The notes under the pieces are model-generated. The model saw only the letters and a program-made list of their open reading frames with translations. It had not been told where the DNA came from and did not search any database. The translations under genes and the position numbers were made by a program. Positions 35,738-45,212 of a stretch of DNA of 64,000 nt are shown here, one piece after another (position 1 is the stretch's first letter; each line of letters begins with the position of its first letter). This DNA is from Devosia riboflavina (lineage in GTDB: Bacteria > Pseudomonadota > Alphaproteobacteria > Rhizobiales > Devosiaceae): the NCBI RefSeq assembly GCF_000743575.1, contig NZ_JQGC01000001.1:248001-312000 (forward strand), given 5' to 3'.

Positions 35738-36936
35738 GGCTTTATATATCTCAGCAGGCCCTCGGCGGCGGCGCGGCCGGTGGCGAAACAGGCGGTGAGC
35801 AGATAGCCGCCGGTGGGTGCTTCCCAATCGAGCATTTCGCCGGCGGCGAAGACGCCCGGCAGGGTTTTCAGCATGAAGTTTTCGTCCATGCCGGAAAAGG
35901 CGATGCCGCCGGCCGAGGAGATGGCTTCGACAATGGGGCGGGGGCGCCGCGGCCGGATCGGTACGGATTTGATGGCTGCGGCCAGCGCGTCGGGATCGAG
36001 CGTATTTGCATCGGGGCGACATTCGCGCAGCAGCGCGGCTTTGACCGGGTCGAGCCCCGCGCCCTTTCGGAGGCGATTGGAAAAGCTGAGTTTTGTGGGC
36101 TGGCGCGCGAGGTCTTTGGCAAGGCGTTCGCGCGAGCGGCCGGGCATCAGGTCGATCTCCAGCACGGCGAGCTCTCCGGCGAGGAGCGCATCGCGCAGGG
36201 CAGCGGAATGGGCATAGACGAGGCTGCCTTCAATGCCCCAGCGGTTGACGACGAATTCGCCGGGGATTGTGCCTGCGGCGCTGGTGGCCGTCACGGATTT
36301 GAGCGGGGTACCGGCGAAGCGTTCGACAAAACTCTCGCTCCACTCGACCTCGAAACCGCAATTGGCGGGAAGGAAGGGGGCGACTGGGACGCCCTTGTCC
36401 GCCAGCCACGGCATCCAGGCCGCGTCCGAGCCAAGCTTGGGCCAACTGGCGCCGCCGAGGGCGAGGAGGACGGCATCGAAGGCGAGACGCTTTTCGCCGT
36501 CGGGCGTTTCGAAGCGCAGTTTTGCTCCGTCAAAACCGGTCCAGCGATGGCGGGTGTGGATGACGACACCCTTTTCCGCGAGCCGGCCGAGCCAGGCCCG
36601 GAGCAGAGGCGAGGCCTTCATGGCCTTGGGAAAGACGCGACCAGAGGAGCCGACGAAGGTTTCGATGCCGAGGCCGGCGCACCAGTTGCGCAGGTCTTCA
36701 GCCGTAAAGGCATCGAGCGCCTTTTGCAGGCTCGGGCGCGCCGCGCCGTAGCGCGTGAGCAGCGCGGCGTGGTCTTCGGAATGGGTGATGTTGAGACCGG
36801 ATTTTCCGGCCATCAGCATCTTTCGGCCCACGGTCGGCATGGCTTCGAAGAGCGTCACGGCAAGGCCGGCATCGGCCAGCACTTCTGCTGCCATGAGGCC
36901 GGCGGGGCCGCCGCCAATGATCGCCACCTGGCTCAC
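35728..36936 (-). CDS. BaiN/HI0933-like flavoprotein
   Basis: FAD-dependent oxidoreductase of 402 aa in the HI0933/BaiN family (TIGR03862-like subgroup), whose cellular role is poorly defined. The N-terminal FAD motif is VAIIGGGPAGLMAAEVLA; further family segments are GKSGLNITHSED, LALGGASWPKLGSDAAW and the C-terminal GEMLDWEAPTGGYLLTACFATGRAA. The GTG at 36936 has an AAGGA ribosome site seven bases before it; ATG 36951 and longer forms lack one. It converges on the ABC exporter gene with a 10-bp overlap. Confidence 0.9.
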   Translation of the reverse strand: MSQVAIIGGGPAGLMAAEVLADAGLAVTLFEAMPTVGRKMLMAGKSGLNITHSEDHAALLTRYGAARPSLQKALDAFTAEDLRNWCAGLGIETFVGSSGRVFPKAMKASPLLRAWLGRLAEKGVVIHTRHRWTGFDGAKLRFETPDGEKRLAFDAVLLALGGASWPKLGSDAAWMPWLADKGVPVAPFLPANCGFEVEWSESFVERFAGTPLKSVTATSAAGTIPGEFVVNRWGIEGSLVYAHSAALRDALLAGELAVLEIDLMPGRSRERLAKDLARQPTKLSFSNRLRKGAGLDPVKAALLRECRPDANTLDPDALAAAIKSVPIRPRRPRPIVEAISSAGGIAFSGMDENFMLKTLPGVFAAGEMLDWEAPTGGYLLTACFATGRAAAEGLLRYIKPQR

Positions 36937-37085
36937 GCTTTGTCCTTCCATAGGGGGAAGGCGATCCTTAGCCAGTTTCCCGGGGGCCGCGCAAGGTGAG
37001 CGCATGTGGGAAAGCCACCGCCCACCGCTGGCCCCGCCCGCGGGTAGCCGCTAGTGTCGAGCCAATAGAGAGAACAAGACTTTCC

Positions 37086-38000
37086 ATGATCACCTGCTTC
37101 GATATTGGTGGCACAACGATCAAGGGCGCCACCGCCACGGCCCCCGACAACCTGACCGCCCTCGGCCGCGTGCCGACGCCACGCGATGATTTTCTCGCCT
37201 TCGTCGCCGCTATTTCCGGCCTCATCGACCAAGGCGCAGCGCCAGCCGGTGCACCCATCGCCATTTCGGTGACAGGGGTGGTCGATCCGGCGAGCGGCCA
37301 TGTCACCTGCGCCAATATTCCCTGCATCGATGGGCGGCATCTGGCGCAGGAACTGGAAGGCCTGCTCGGCCGGAAAGTGTTCGTGGCCAATGATGCCGAC
37401 TGCTTCGTGCTGGCCGAGGCGACGGCCGGCGCCGGGCGTGAGCATCGCGTCGTTTTCGGCGCCATCATGGGCACGGGCGTCGGTGGCGGTATCGTGGTGG
37501 ACAAGCGCCTCCATCCCGGCGCTGCGGGTCTCGGCGGCGAATGGGGCCATGGCACCATCGTTGCGACCAAGGTCAGCGTGCCGCCCTACGATCTCCCGCA
37601 TTTCCCCTGCGGCTGCGGGCTTTCGGGCTGTCTCGACACGGTTGGCGGCGCACGCGGTATCGAAAGGTTGCACCGGCATCTGCACGGTACAGATCTGGCG
37701 AGCACCGCAATCGTCTCCGAATGGCTGGCCGGTAATGCCAAGGCGGCAGGCACCGTGGAACTCTTCATCGAACTCGTGGCCCAGCCCCTGGCGCTGGTGG
37801 TCAATATCGTCGGCCCCGATATCATCGCCGTGGGCGGCGGCCTTGGAAACAGTCACGAACTGATCGCCCGGCTTGATGCAGCGGTGCGCCCGCGTATCCT
37901 TAGAAAACTCGACCGGCCGCTCGTGGTGCCGGCGCAATTGACGGCCGATGCCGGACTGATCGGCGCGGCGGCACTCGGCCTTGCCGGAGGCGCGGCATGA
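37086..38000 (+). CDS. ROK-family sugar kinase
   Basis: ATP-dependent sugar kinase of 304 aa. The N-terminal phosphate loop is FDIGGTTIKGA, the catalytic region is ANDADCFVLAEA, the GGEWGHGTI motif holds the ROK ExGH element, and HFPCGCGLSGCLDT is the structural zinc motif. No DNA-binding domain is fused, so it is a kinase rather than a repressor; N-acetylglucosamine/mannosamine or fructose are the usual substrates. ATG 37086 is taken because upstream sequence lacks family similarity. It overlaps cutC by ATGA. Confidence 0.9.
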   Translation: MITCFDIGGTTIKGATATAPDNLTALGRVPTPRDDFLAFVAAISGLIDQGAAPAGAPIAISVTGVVDPASGHVTCANIPCIDGRHLAQELEGLLGRKVFVANDADCFVLAEATAGAGREHRVVFGAIMGTGVGGGIVVDKRLHPGAAGLGGEWGHGTIVATKVSVPPYDLPHFPCGCGLSGCLDTVGGARGIERLHRHLHGTDLASTAIVSEWLAGNAKAAGTVELFIELVAQPLALVVNIVGPDIIAVGGGLGNSHELIARLDAAVRPRILRKLDRPLVVPAQLTADAGLIGAAALGLAGGAA

Positions 38001-38737
38001 CCCTCCTCGAAATCTGCGTCGATACCGCCGCCGGCTTGCGCGCCGCTTATGAAGGCGGGGCCGACCGCATCGAGCTTTGCGCAGCCCTGGAACTGGGTGG
38101 AACCACGCCAACGGCCGGCCTGATGGCCCTCGCCGCCGAGATGGGCGTCACCGCCCGCGTCATGATCCGCCCGCGTGCTGGCGATTTCGTTTTCACCTCG
38201 GATGATCTCGACATGATGCGCGCCGATATTGCGGCGGTGCGACGCCTCGGGCTTGAGGGCGTCGTCCTCGGCGCCAATCGTCCCGATGGCAGCCTCGATA
38301 TCGAGATGCTCAAAACCCTGGTTGGCGAAAGCCAGGGGCTTAAGAAAACGCTGCACCGCGCTTTCGATCTCGTGCCCGATATTGCCCAGGCCGTCGAGCA
38401 GGCCGTGGCGCTGGGCTTTGACACGATCCTGACCTCGGGCCGCGCCGCTTCGGCCCCGGCGGGCCTTGATGACCTGATTCTGGCCCAGCGCATTGCGGCC
38501 GGCCGCATCACCATCATGGCCGGCGCAGGGATCAGCGCGGACAATGTCGGCACCATCCTTGCCGCGGCGCCGCTGGGCGCCATCCACGGTTCCTGCTCGG
38601 CCCCGATCGAGGGCGACAGCGCCCCGGCGCAACGTCTCGGCTTTGTCAGCCCCGGCCGGCGCCAGACCGACGGCACGCGCGTTGCTGCTCTCAAAACTGC
38701 CATTGGCCAAGCAAAGGCGGCTTCTGCAAGTCTTTGA
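37997..38737 (+). CDS. cutC: CutC-family protein
   Basis: TIM-barrel protein of 246 aa, named for copper homeostasis in E. coli although its direct biochemical function is uncertain. Characteristic segments are LEICVDTAAGLRAAYEGGADRIELC at the N-terminus, MIRPRAGDFVFTSDD, and LGAIHGSCSAP. It is translationally coupled to the ROK kinase through an ATGA overlap, an association that hints at sugar-related metabolism rather than copper. Confidence 0.94.
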   Translation: MTLLEICVDTAAGLRAAYEGGADRIELCAALELGGTTPTAGLMALAAEMGVTARVMIRPRAGDFVFTSDDLDMMRADIAAVRRLGLEGVVLGANRPDGSLDIEMLKTLVGESQGLKKTLHRAFDLVPDIAQAVEQAVALGFDTILTSGRAASAPAGLDDLILAQRIAAGRITIMAGAGISADNVGTILAAAPLGAIHGSCSAPIEGDSAPAQRLGFVSPGRRQTDGTRVAALKTAIGQAKAASASL

Positions 38738-38915
38738 CCTGCCTATGATTTAGGCAAGTTCATAAGTGCTTCACCATACATTAAGAGGAAAACAGCTACA
38801 TTACTTGGACAGGCCGCCGGCTTCGCGATCAGAACGTGCATTGTCACACAACTGAAATAAAGCGGCAGCACATCCAGGCCGTGCGCGCACGGCGTAGACT
38901 GAAAGGTATTGTCGC

Positions 38916-40919
38916 ATGCGCATTCGCGGCAAGGTATTGTCTATCGTCGGCATTATGGGCGTGGTCGCCGCACTGATCACCGGCATCGGCCTCTATGTCG
39001 TGGCCGAATATGAACATCAGATCGACCGGCTCGACAGCTCATCCAAGCGTGCTCTCTATGGTGAAACCATGAACCGGCTGGTCACCGCCGTGGTCATGGA
39101 ATCGCGCGGCATCTATGCCGCGCCCAATACCGAAAAGGCAGCTCCTTTCGCCGAAGGCATCGTCACCCAGCTCGGCAGGATCGACGAAGTGATCGCCACC
39201 TGGCGCCCGCTGGTCGAGGCGAGCGAATTGGCGACCTTTGACACCATGGTCGCCCGGGCCGCCGAGTTCAAAGATTTCCGCACGGAAATTGCTCGCCTTG
39301 GTCGCGATGTCGACCCGGCAGAGGCCAATGTGCAGGGCAATAACGACACCAACCGCGCCAATCGCAAGGCTTTCCAGGCCGAAATCGACACCATCGTTGC
39401 CGCCGACCTTGAAACCTACAAGGTCATCCAGGCCGAAATAGCCGGCTTTGAAGGCACGATGCGGACCCTGTTGCTGGTGACTGCCGGCTTGGGCATCCTG
39501 GCCGGTACCGCCGCCGCGCTTTATCTCGGCACCGCTCAGCTGGGCCGCCCCATCGGCAACCTGACGCTCGCCATGCGCGATCTCTCTGCAGGCAAGTTCG
39601 AAACCGAAGTGCCGGGCCTCAACCGCTCCGATGAAATCGGCGAAATGGCCGAAGCGGTGCAGGTTTTCAAGGACAACGGCATCAAGATGGCTTCCATGAC
39701 GGCCGAGGAACAGGCCGCCGCCCTGCGCGCCGCGGCCCGCACCAAGACCATGGAAACCTTCCAGGGCGAATTCGACGATGTGGTGGAAGCCGCCATGGCC
39801 GGCGATTTCAGCCGCGCCATCACGACCCAATTCGACGACGACGACATCACCCGCATCGCCCACAATTTCAACGCCATGGTGTCGAGCGTTCGCGTGGGCC
39901 TCGCCGATGCCGGCTCGGTGCTCGCCGCCCTTGCCGATACCGACCTGACCCAGCGCATGACCGGCTCGCATCAAGGCGCCTTCCTTGAGCTACAGACCGA
40001 CATGAACCGGGTGGCCGATACGCTGACCGACGTCGTCACGCGCCTCCGCACCACCTCGCGCGGCGTCAAAGTCGCGACCGGCGAAATCCTTGCCGGCGCC
40101 AATGACCTTTCCGAACGCACGACGCGCCAGGCCGCAACCATCGAGGAAACCTCGGCCACGATGGAGCAGCTCGCCGCGGCCGTGACCGAAAATGCCAAGC
40201 GCGCTCAGCGTGGCAGCACCGCGGCGGAAGCGGTAACGCAATCGGCGGTGCAAAGCGGCCAGGTGATGGACCAGGCCACTGCCGCCATGGGCCGCATCAC
40301 CACGGCCTCGGAAAAGATCTCCAATATCATCGGCATGATCGACGACATCGCCTTCCAAACCAACCTGCTCGCCCTCAACGCCTCGGTGGAAGCGGCGCGG
40401 GCCGGCGAAGCGGGCAAGGGCTTTGCCGTGGTCGCCGTGGAAGTGCGGCGCTTGGCTCAATCGGCCGCCGAAGCCTCTTCGGACGTCAAGGCACTGATCG
40501 AGGAAAGCGCCAGGGAAGTCGACGGCGGCGCCAAGCTCGTGTCCGATGCCGCCGGCAAGCTTGGCTCCATGCTGGAGGCCATGCGCGGCAATAGCGCCAT
40601 GATGGCCGAAATCGCCCGCGAGAGCAGCCAGCAGGCTCAGGCGATCGACGAAATTAACGTCGCCGTGCGCCAGATGGACGAAATGACCCAGCACAATGCG
40701 GCACTGGTGGAAGAGACCAATGCGGCCATCGAGCAGACCGAGGCCCGCGCCAACGAACTCGACACCATTGTCGATGTCTTCCACATCGCCGCCGGCGCCC
40801 AGATCGTCGAAAGATCGCAGCCGCGGCGCGCTGCGCCTGCCGCCAAGACCAAGCCGGTCCAGAGCCAATATCTGAGCCAGGGCAATGCGGCCGTAGCCAA
40901 CGATTGGGACGAGTTCTGA
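38916..40919 (+). CDS. Methyl-accepting chemotaxis protein with C-terminal pentapeptide
   Basis: Transmembrane chemoreceptor of 667 aa. TM1 lies at about 7-29, a periplasmic helical bundle of about 155 residues follows, then TM2 at about 184-207 and HAMP modules, then the signalling coiled coil. The hairpin tip carries [20 protein letters not shown]. The chain ends VANDWDEF, whose DWDEF resembles the NWETF-type tether for CheR/CheB methylation enzymes, after a Pro/Lys/Gln-rich flexible linker. A strong terminator follows. The ligand is unknown. Confidence 0.94.
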   Translation: MRIRGKVLSIVGIMGVVAALITGIGLYVVAEYEHQIDRLDSSSKRALYGETMNRLVTAVVMESRGIYAAPNTEKAAPFAEGIVTQLGRIDEVIATWRPLVEASELATFDTMVARAAEFKDFRTEIARLGRDVDPAEANVQGNNDTNRANRKAFQAEIDTIVAADLETYKVIQAEIAGFEGTMRTLLLVTAGLGILAGTAAALYLGTAQLGRPIGNLTLAMRDLSAGKFETEVPGLNRSDEIGEMAEAVQVFKDNGIKMASMTAEEQAAALRAAARTKTMETFQGEFDDVVEAAMAGDFSRAITTQFDDDDITRIAHNFNAMVSSVRVGLADAGSVLAALADTDLTQRMTGSHQGAFLELQTDMNRVADTLTDVVTRLRTTSRGVKVATGEILAGANDLSERTTRQAATIEETSATMEQLAAAVTENAKRAQRGSTAAEAVTQSAVQSGQVMDQATAAMGRITTASEKISNIIGMIDDIAFQTNLLALNASVEAARAGEAGKGFAVVAVEVRRLAQSAAEASSDVKALIEESAREVDGGAKLVSDAAGKLGSMLEAMRGNSAMMAEIARESSQQAQAIDEINVAVRQMDEMTQHNAALVEETNAAIEQTEARANELDTIVDVFHIAAGAQIVERSQPRRAAPAAKTKPVQSQYLSQGNAAVANDWDEF

Positions 40920-40947
40920 TCGCTCGGGTCAACGTTGCGAAGACAGG

Positions 40948-40980
40948 ACGGCGCCCTCTCCCGAGTGGCGCCGTTTTCTT
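40948..40980 (+). terminator. Intrinsic terminator after chemoreceptor gene
   Basis: ACGGCGCC (40948-40955) pairs with GGCGCCGT (40967-40974), followed by TTTTCTTTTCC. It separates the chemoreceptor from the polysaccharide locus. Confidence 0.88.
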
Positions 40981-41165
40981 TTCCTGAGAGATGTTTGGCA
41001 GACTATCGGAGGCACAATCGTGCTCTGCAACCCTACGCTTCGAAACCCGGTGGGCCTATCGTAAAAAATCCGTAAATACCCCTATGGCGCGTCAATTAAT
41101 CCGCATTGACCCGAGCCCGGTTCAGCCGAAGACTTGAGCCCTCTTCAGGCTGCGGGGGCACGGAA

Positions 41166-42194
41166 ATGTCGGAAGAGCATAAGGGCGAAGCCTTGACTTT
41201 GGCGGGGGCGAACCCGGACCATCACACGGCCGGAACGGCAAAACCGGGCTTTTCGCTCACGGGCAAAACCATCTGGATTGCCGGCCATAATGGCATGGTC
41301 GGACAGGCCATGCTGCGGCGCCTCAAGGGCGAGGCCTGCACACTGCTGACTGCCGACCGGCGCGAACTGGACCTGACGCGTCAGGCGGCGGTTGAGGGTT
41401 TTGTCGCGGAAGCACGGCCCGATGCGATCATCATCGCGGCCGCACGGGTCGGCGGCATTCTGGCCAATAGCCAGGATCCGGTCGGGTTCCTGACCGACAA
41501 CCTCGCCATCAATCTCAATATCGCCAAGGCGGCGCATAGGGCGGATATCGATCGCGTCCTGTTTTTGGGATCGAGCTGCATCTACCCCAAATTCGCGCCG
41601 CAGCCGATCGGCGAGGAGGCCCTTCTTACCGGGCCGCTGGAGCCGACCAACCAATGGTATGCGCTTGCCAAGATCGCTGCGCTGAAGCTGGCGGAAGCCT
41701 ATCGCGCTCAGTTCGGCCGCAACTACATTGCCGCCATGCCGACCAATCTTTATGGGCCCGGCGACAATTTCGATCTTGAGCGCGGCCACGTGCTGCCCGC
41801 TTTGCTGCGCAAGGCGCACGAAGCCAAGAGCCGCGGCGCCAAACAGTTCGAACTCTGGGGCACCGGCACGGCAAGGCGGGAATTTCTGCATGTAGATGAT
41901 TGCGCCGATGCACTGGTCCTGCTGCTCAAGACTTATTCCGGGGCCGACCCGGTCAATGTCGGCTATGGCGAGGACATCGCGCTCATCGATCTGGCGCGTC
42001 TGATCTGCCGCACGGTGGGCTACGAGGGTGCTATTGCCCTCGACCCCACCAAGCCCGATGGCACGCCCAAAAAGCTGCTCGATACCAACCGCCTGCGGCA
42101 TATGGGGTGGCGACCGAAGATCGCGCTCGAGGATGGGTTGGCGGAGACCTATGCCTGGTATCAGGCGCAATTGGCGCGGGGGGCGGCGGCATGA
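41166..42194 (+). CDS. fcl: GDP-L-fucose synthase
   Basis: Epimerase/reductase of 342 aa making GDP-L-fucose from GDP-4-keto-6-deoxymannose. The Rossmann motif GHNGMVGQAMLRRL is the Fcl form, and the Ser-Tyr-Lys triad is in LGSSCIYPKFA and WYALAK. ATG 41166 gives a 30-residue leader before the conserved domain. It is the first gene of the polysaccharide run and overlaps the next gene by ATGA. The partner dehydratase Gmd is not in the window, so the substrate must come from elsewhere. Confidence 0.93.
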   Translation: MSEEHKGEALTLAGANPDHHTAGTAKPGFSLTGKTIWIAGHNGMVGQAMLRRLKGEACTLLTADRRELDLTRQAAVEGFVAEARPDAIIIAAARVGGILANSQDPVGFLTDNLAINLNIAKAAHRADIDRVLFLGSSCIYPKFAPQPIGEEALLTGPLEPTNQWYALAKIAALKLAEAYRAQFGRNYIAAMPTNLYGPGDNFDLERGHVLPALLRKAHEAKSRGAKQFELWGTGTARREFLHVDDCADALVLLLKTYSGADPVNVGYGEDIALIDLARLICRTVGYEGAIALDPTKPDGTPKKLLDTNRLRHMGWRPKIALEDGLAETYAWYQAQLARGAAA

Positions 42195-43447
42195 AAATCC
42201 TGCTGCTGGGCCTCAATTATGCGCCTGAACTCATCGGCACCGGGCCCTATACAACGGGGTTGGTCGAGGCATTGGCCGAGCGGGGCCACGAGGTTCGTGC
42301 GGTCGTTGGCCAGCCTTATTACCCAGAATGGCGCCCACGCCCAGGACATCGCGGCTGGAGCCGGAAAGATTTGGGCCGGGCCCGCATCTATCGCGTGCCG
42401 CATTTTATCCCCTCTTACCCCAGCGGCGCTCTACGCCTGCTGCATCAGGCCAGTTTTGCGCTGGCCGCCACGCCGATAATGCTGGTAGACGCGATGCTCT
42501 GGCGTCCGGACCGGGTGATTGCCATTGCCCCGAGCCTTCTAGCGGCGCCCTTGGCATTGCTTGCCTCCCGGCTTTCGGGCGCCAGCGCCTGGCTGCATCT
42601 ACAGGATTTTGAACTTGAGGCGGCCCTCGCGACCGGCCTCGTCTCGAACAATCGCACGATCATAAAACTGCTCGCCGGGGCAGAGCGGGCGATTTTGCGC
42701 GGCTTTGATCGGGTCAGCAGCATTTCTCCGGCCATGTGCCGCCGGCTCGTCGAGAAGGGTGTTTCGTCCGAACGGGTGGCCGAACACCGGAACTGGGGTG
42801 ATCTTGGCAAGGTCGTGCCCCTCGTCCGGCCTTCCGCCTTCCGACAAAAATGGAACATCACGACACCGCATGTCGCGCTCTATTCGGGGGCCTTGGGGCG
42901 CAAGCAGGGGCTCGATCTCGTCATCGCAGCGGCGCGCGGTCTTTCGAGGCGCGAGGACATTACCTTTGTGATCTGCGGCAATGGTCCCTATCGCGCCGAG
43001 CTCGAAGCCATGGCGGGGGATCTCGGCAATGTCAGGTTCTTCGACCTGCAACCGCGGGAGGAGTTGGGCGAGCTTCTGGGGCTCGCCACCATGCATCTGT
43101 TGCCGCAGATCGCCGGGGCCGCCGATCTCGTTTTGCCCAGCAAGCTTGCCAATATTTTGGCCTCTGGCCGTCCCGTCATTGCGACGGCGGCAAAGGGCAC
43201 CGGCATTTTCGAGGAAATCGAGGGCTGCGGCCTTGCCGTCGAGCCGGGTGATGCGGCGGCGCTTTCGGCGGCAATCGGGCGGCTTTGCGATGATCCCGCT
43301 TTGGCTGAAAACTTTGGCGCCGCCGCGCGGCGCCGGGCAGAGCGGCGCTGGCATCGCGAAACCGTTCTGGCCCATTTTGTCGGCGCCATCGAGGCGGCAG
43401 ATGGAAGCCGGAGCCTCGCCCCGGTTGCGGAAAGCCAGCATCAATGA
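42191..43447 (+). CDS. Glycosyltransferase family 4, WcaI-like
   Basis: GT-B fold glycosyltransferase of 418 aa that adds a sugar to a lipid-linked repeat unit at the inner membrane. The start MKILLLGLNYAPELIGTGPY is typical of WcaI-type enzymes of colanic-acid clusters. The donor-binding half has ALYSGALGRKQGLDLVI and VLPSKLANILASGRPV with the conserved acidic region (GTGIFEEIEGCG). Its ATG overlaps fcl and its stop overlaps the polymerase gene, both by ATGA. The acceptor and donor sugars are not deducible. Confidence 0.9.
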   Translation: MKILLLGLNYAPELIGTGPYTTGLVEALAERGHEVRAVVGQPYYPEWRPRPGHRGWSRKDLGRARIYRVPHFIPSYPSGALRLLHQASFALAATPIMLVDAMLWRPDRVIAIAPSLLAAPLALLASRLSGASAWLHLQDFELEAALATGLVSNNRTIIKLLAGAERAILRGFDRVSSISPAMCRRLVEKGVSSERVAEHRNWGDLGKVVPLVRPSAFRQKWNITTPHVALYSGALGRKQGLDLVIAAARGLSRREDITFVICGNGPYRAELEAMAGDLGNVRFFDLQPREELGELLGLATMHLLPQIAGAADLVLPSKLANILASGRPVIATAAKGTGIFEEIEGCGLAVEPGDAAALSAAIGRLCDDPALAENFGAAARRRAERRWHRETVLAHFVGAIEAADGSRSLAPVAESQHQ

Positions 43448-44649
43448 CGCTCGCGCTGATTGCTGCCAGCTTTATGGGTCTGCTGCTCGCCCTGCGTCAC
43501 GGTCGCCCCAGCCTGATCCTCCTCAGCATGGCCATCCTGCTCTTTCATGCTCTGCCACTGGCCCTGCTCGATCCCGATGCCATGTCCGCGACCCTGCAAG
43601 CGCAGATCGGCACTGCGACCGCCATTGCCGGACTTTCCAGCCTTGCCTGGTATGCTGGCTACTGGCTGTTTTCGCGGTCCTCGGCAGCGAGCGCTCCCCT
43701 GGAAGGAGGCGTCTCCGCCGGGCCAAAACTGTTTCACGCCTTGGTGCTGCTCACCTTGCTCGGCCTGATCACCGCCGCGCCGGGAGGCCTCTTCGGCTTT
43801 GCCCAGGCCGGTTTTCTGCGCCTGCCCGTGGATAGTTTTCTCTTTTCGCTGACTTATGCCTGCGCCTGCCTTGCCGCTTTCACTACCGCGCTTCGCTGCG
43901 CCCACGCAGCATCAGGCAGATCGGCACTGCCATGGCTGTCGATGGCTCTGGTTCTGCTGGTCTTCTGGCTGCTCGGCGGCCGAACCCAATTTGCCATCAC
44001 CGGCATCACCTTCGGCCTTATCCTCCTGGCCCATCGTCGCCTTGGCCTCAGTGACCTCGTCCTGCCCGCCATCGTAGCGGCCATTCTTCTCACGCTGACA
44101 CTCAGCTTCCGGCTCACCTTGCAGGGCGAAGCGACCGATCTTTCAGGTTCCGTGCGGCTGACCCTGTCCCAGCTTTCGCTTCTCGAAAGCTATGCGCTTG
44201 CGGCTCGCCTCGTCGAAGAGGCCGGTTATCAGGCCGGGCACTATTGGCAGGTGTTGCAACAGCTTTTTCCGCGGGCCCTTTTCCCCGAAAAGCCGCTGCA
44301 ATTGAGCCGGGCACTGCGCCTGATGGAAGCGCGGGACGGACTTGGCGGCCTGACGCCGGGTCTTGCCGGCGAGGCTTTTGTCGCAGGTGGCTTCATCGGC
44401 GTCGTAGCCATTGGCATTGCTTTCGGTGGCGCACTGGCGCTGCTCGACAATGCCTATCGTGCCCTTGGCAGGCTGCAACCTCTCATGCAGGCACTCGTCG
44501 CCAGCCTGATTCCGCTTCTCGCCATTTTCACCCTGCGCGGCGGCTTCGACACGACGATCTTCCGCTTGGTCATTCTCGTCCTCGCCGCCTCCATTGGCAG
44601 CCTTTGGCACGCCGCCCACGCGCCTCGCCTGCCCAAGGTGCTGTCATGA
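43444..44649 (+). CDS. O-antigen/polysaccharide polymerase-like membrane protein (Wzy)
   Basis: Polytopic inner-membrane protein of 401 aa with about 10-11 hydrophobic segments. It is assigned as Wzy from topology, a large loop between later helices, and the GGLTPGLAGEAFVAGGFIG segment that matches the Gx(P)xxxGE motif of repeat-unit polymerases, together with its place between glycosyltransferase and acyltransferase genes. Such proteins polymerise lipid-linked repeat units in the periplasm. Sequence identity in this family is always low, so the name rests partly on context. Confidence 0.75.
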   Translation: MTLALIAASFMGLLLALRHGRPSLILLSMAILLFHALPLALLDPDAMSATLQAQIGTATAIAGLSSLAWYAGYWLFSRSSAASAPLEGGVSAGPKLFHALVLLTLLGLITAAPGGLFGFAQAGFLRLPVDSFLFSLTYACACLAAFTTALRCAHAASGRSALPWLSMALVLLVFWLLGGRTQFAITGITFGLILLAHRRLGLSDLVLPAIVAAILLTLTLSFRLTLQGEATDLSGSVRLTLSQLSLLESYALAARLVEEAGYQAGHYWQVLQQLFPRALFPEKPLQLSRALRLMEARDGLGGLTPGLAGEAFVAGGFIGVVAIGIAFGGALALLDNAYRALGRLQPLMQALVASLIPLLAIFTLRGGFDTTIFRLVILVLAASIGSLWHAAHAPRLPKVLS

Positions 44650-45212
44650 GCCGGCATACCGTTTCACGCTATGCCACAAGGGCCATCGACCTCGTGGCAC
44701 GCGTGGCGCGCGGCGTCTGGTATCGCCATGTCTATCTCTCCTGGATACGTTTTGGCCGGCATGTCACCTTTGCCGGGCCGATCCGCTGTGCCGGCGTCAC
44801 CGGCACGATCGAGGTGGGCGATCGAACCTTCCTTGGCCCGAATATCAGCCTCGCCGTCGCCGAAGGTGGTCATTTGCGGCTCGGCCGCGACGTCTCGATC
44901 AATCAAGGCACGCTCCTCTCCGCGCGCCAGTCGGTCGCGATCGGCCACGGCACGCGCATCGGTGAAAACTGCTCCATCCGCGACAGCGACCACCAGATCG
45001 ATGCCGAACGACCCATCCTCGAAAGCGGTTTCCTGGTCGGGCCAGTGACCATCGGCAACAATGTCTGGATCGGCCGCCACGTCACCGTGCTGCCGGGCGT
45101 GACCATCGGCGATAGCGCGGTCATCGGTGCGCATAGCCTCGTCAATCGCGATATTCCCGCCCACGCCGTCGCCTTCGGCACACCGGCCCGTGTCCAAAGG
45201 GTGCTGGCATGA
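44646..45212 (+). CDS. LbH-type acyltransferase
   Basis: Protein of 188 aa with a left-handed beta-helix of hexapeptide repeats (e.g. GTIEVGDRTFLGPNISLAV, VTIGNNVWIGRHVTVLPGVT), the fold of O-acetyl/O-acyl transferases using acetyl-CoA. A catalytic-type His lies in RDSDHQID. It probably decorates a sugar of the polysaccharide. It is coupled by ATGA overlaps to the Wzy and Wzx genes on either side. Confidence 0.88.
   Translation: MSRHTVSRYATRAIDLVARVARGVWYRHVYLSWIRFGRHVTFAGPIRCAGVTGTIEVGDRTFLGPNISLAVAEGGHLRLGRDVSINQGTLLSARQSVAIGHGTRIGENCSIRDSDHQIDAERPILESGFLVGPVTIGNNVWIGRHVTVLPGVTIGDSAVIGAHSLVNRDIPAHAVAFGTPARVQRVLA

Noticed and set aside
33914-36022. 702-codon open frame on the minus strand
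   Set aside because: It is antisense to the ABC exporter and runs into the BaiN-like gene in another frame; composition is an artefact of high GC3 and shows no family motif.
37997-38737. Copper resistance cluster around cutC
   Set aside because: No copper ATPase, oxidase or metal regulator is nearby; coupling is with a ROK sugar kinase.
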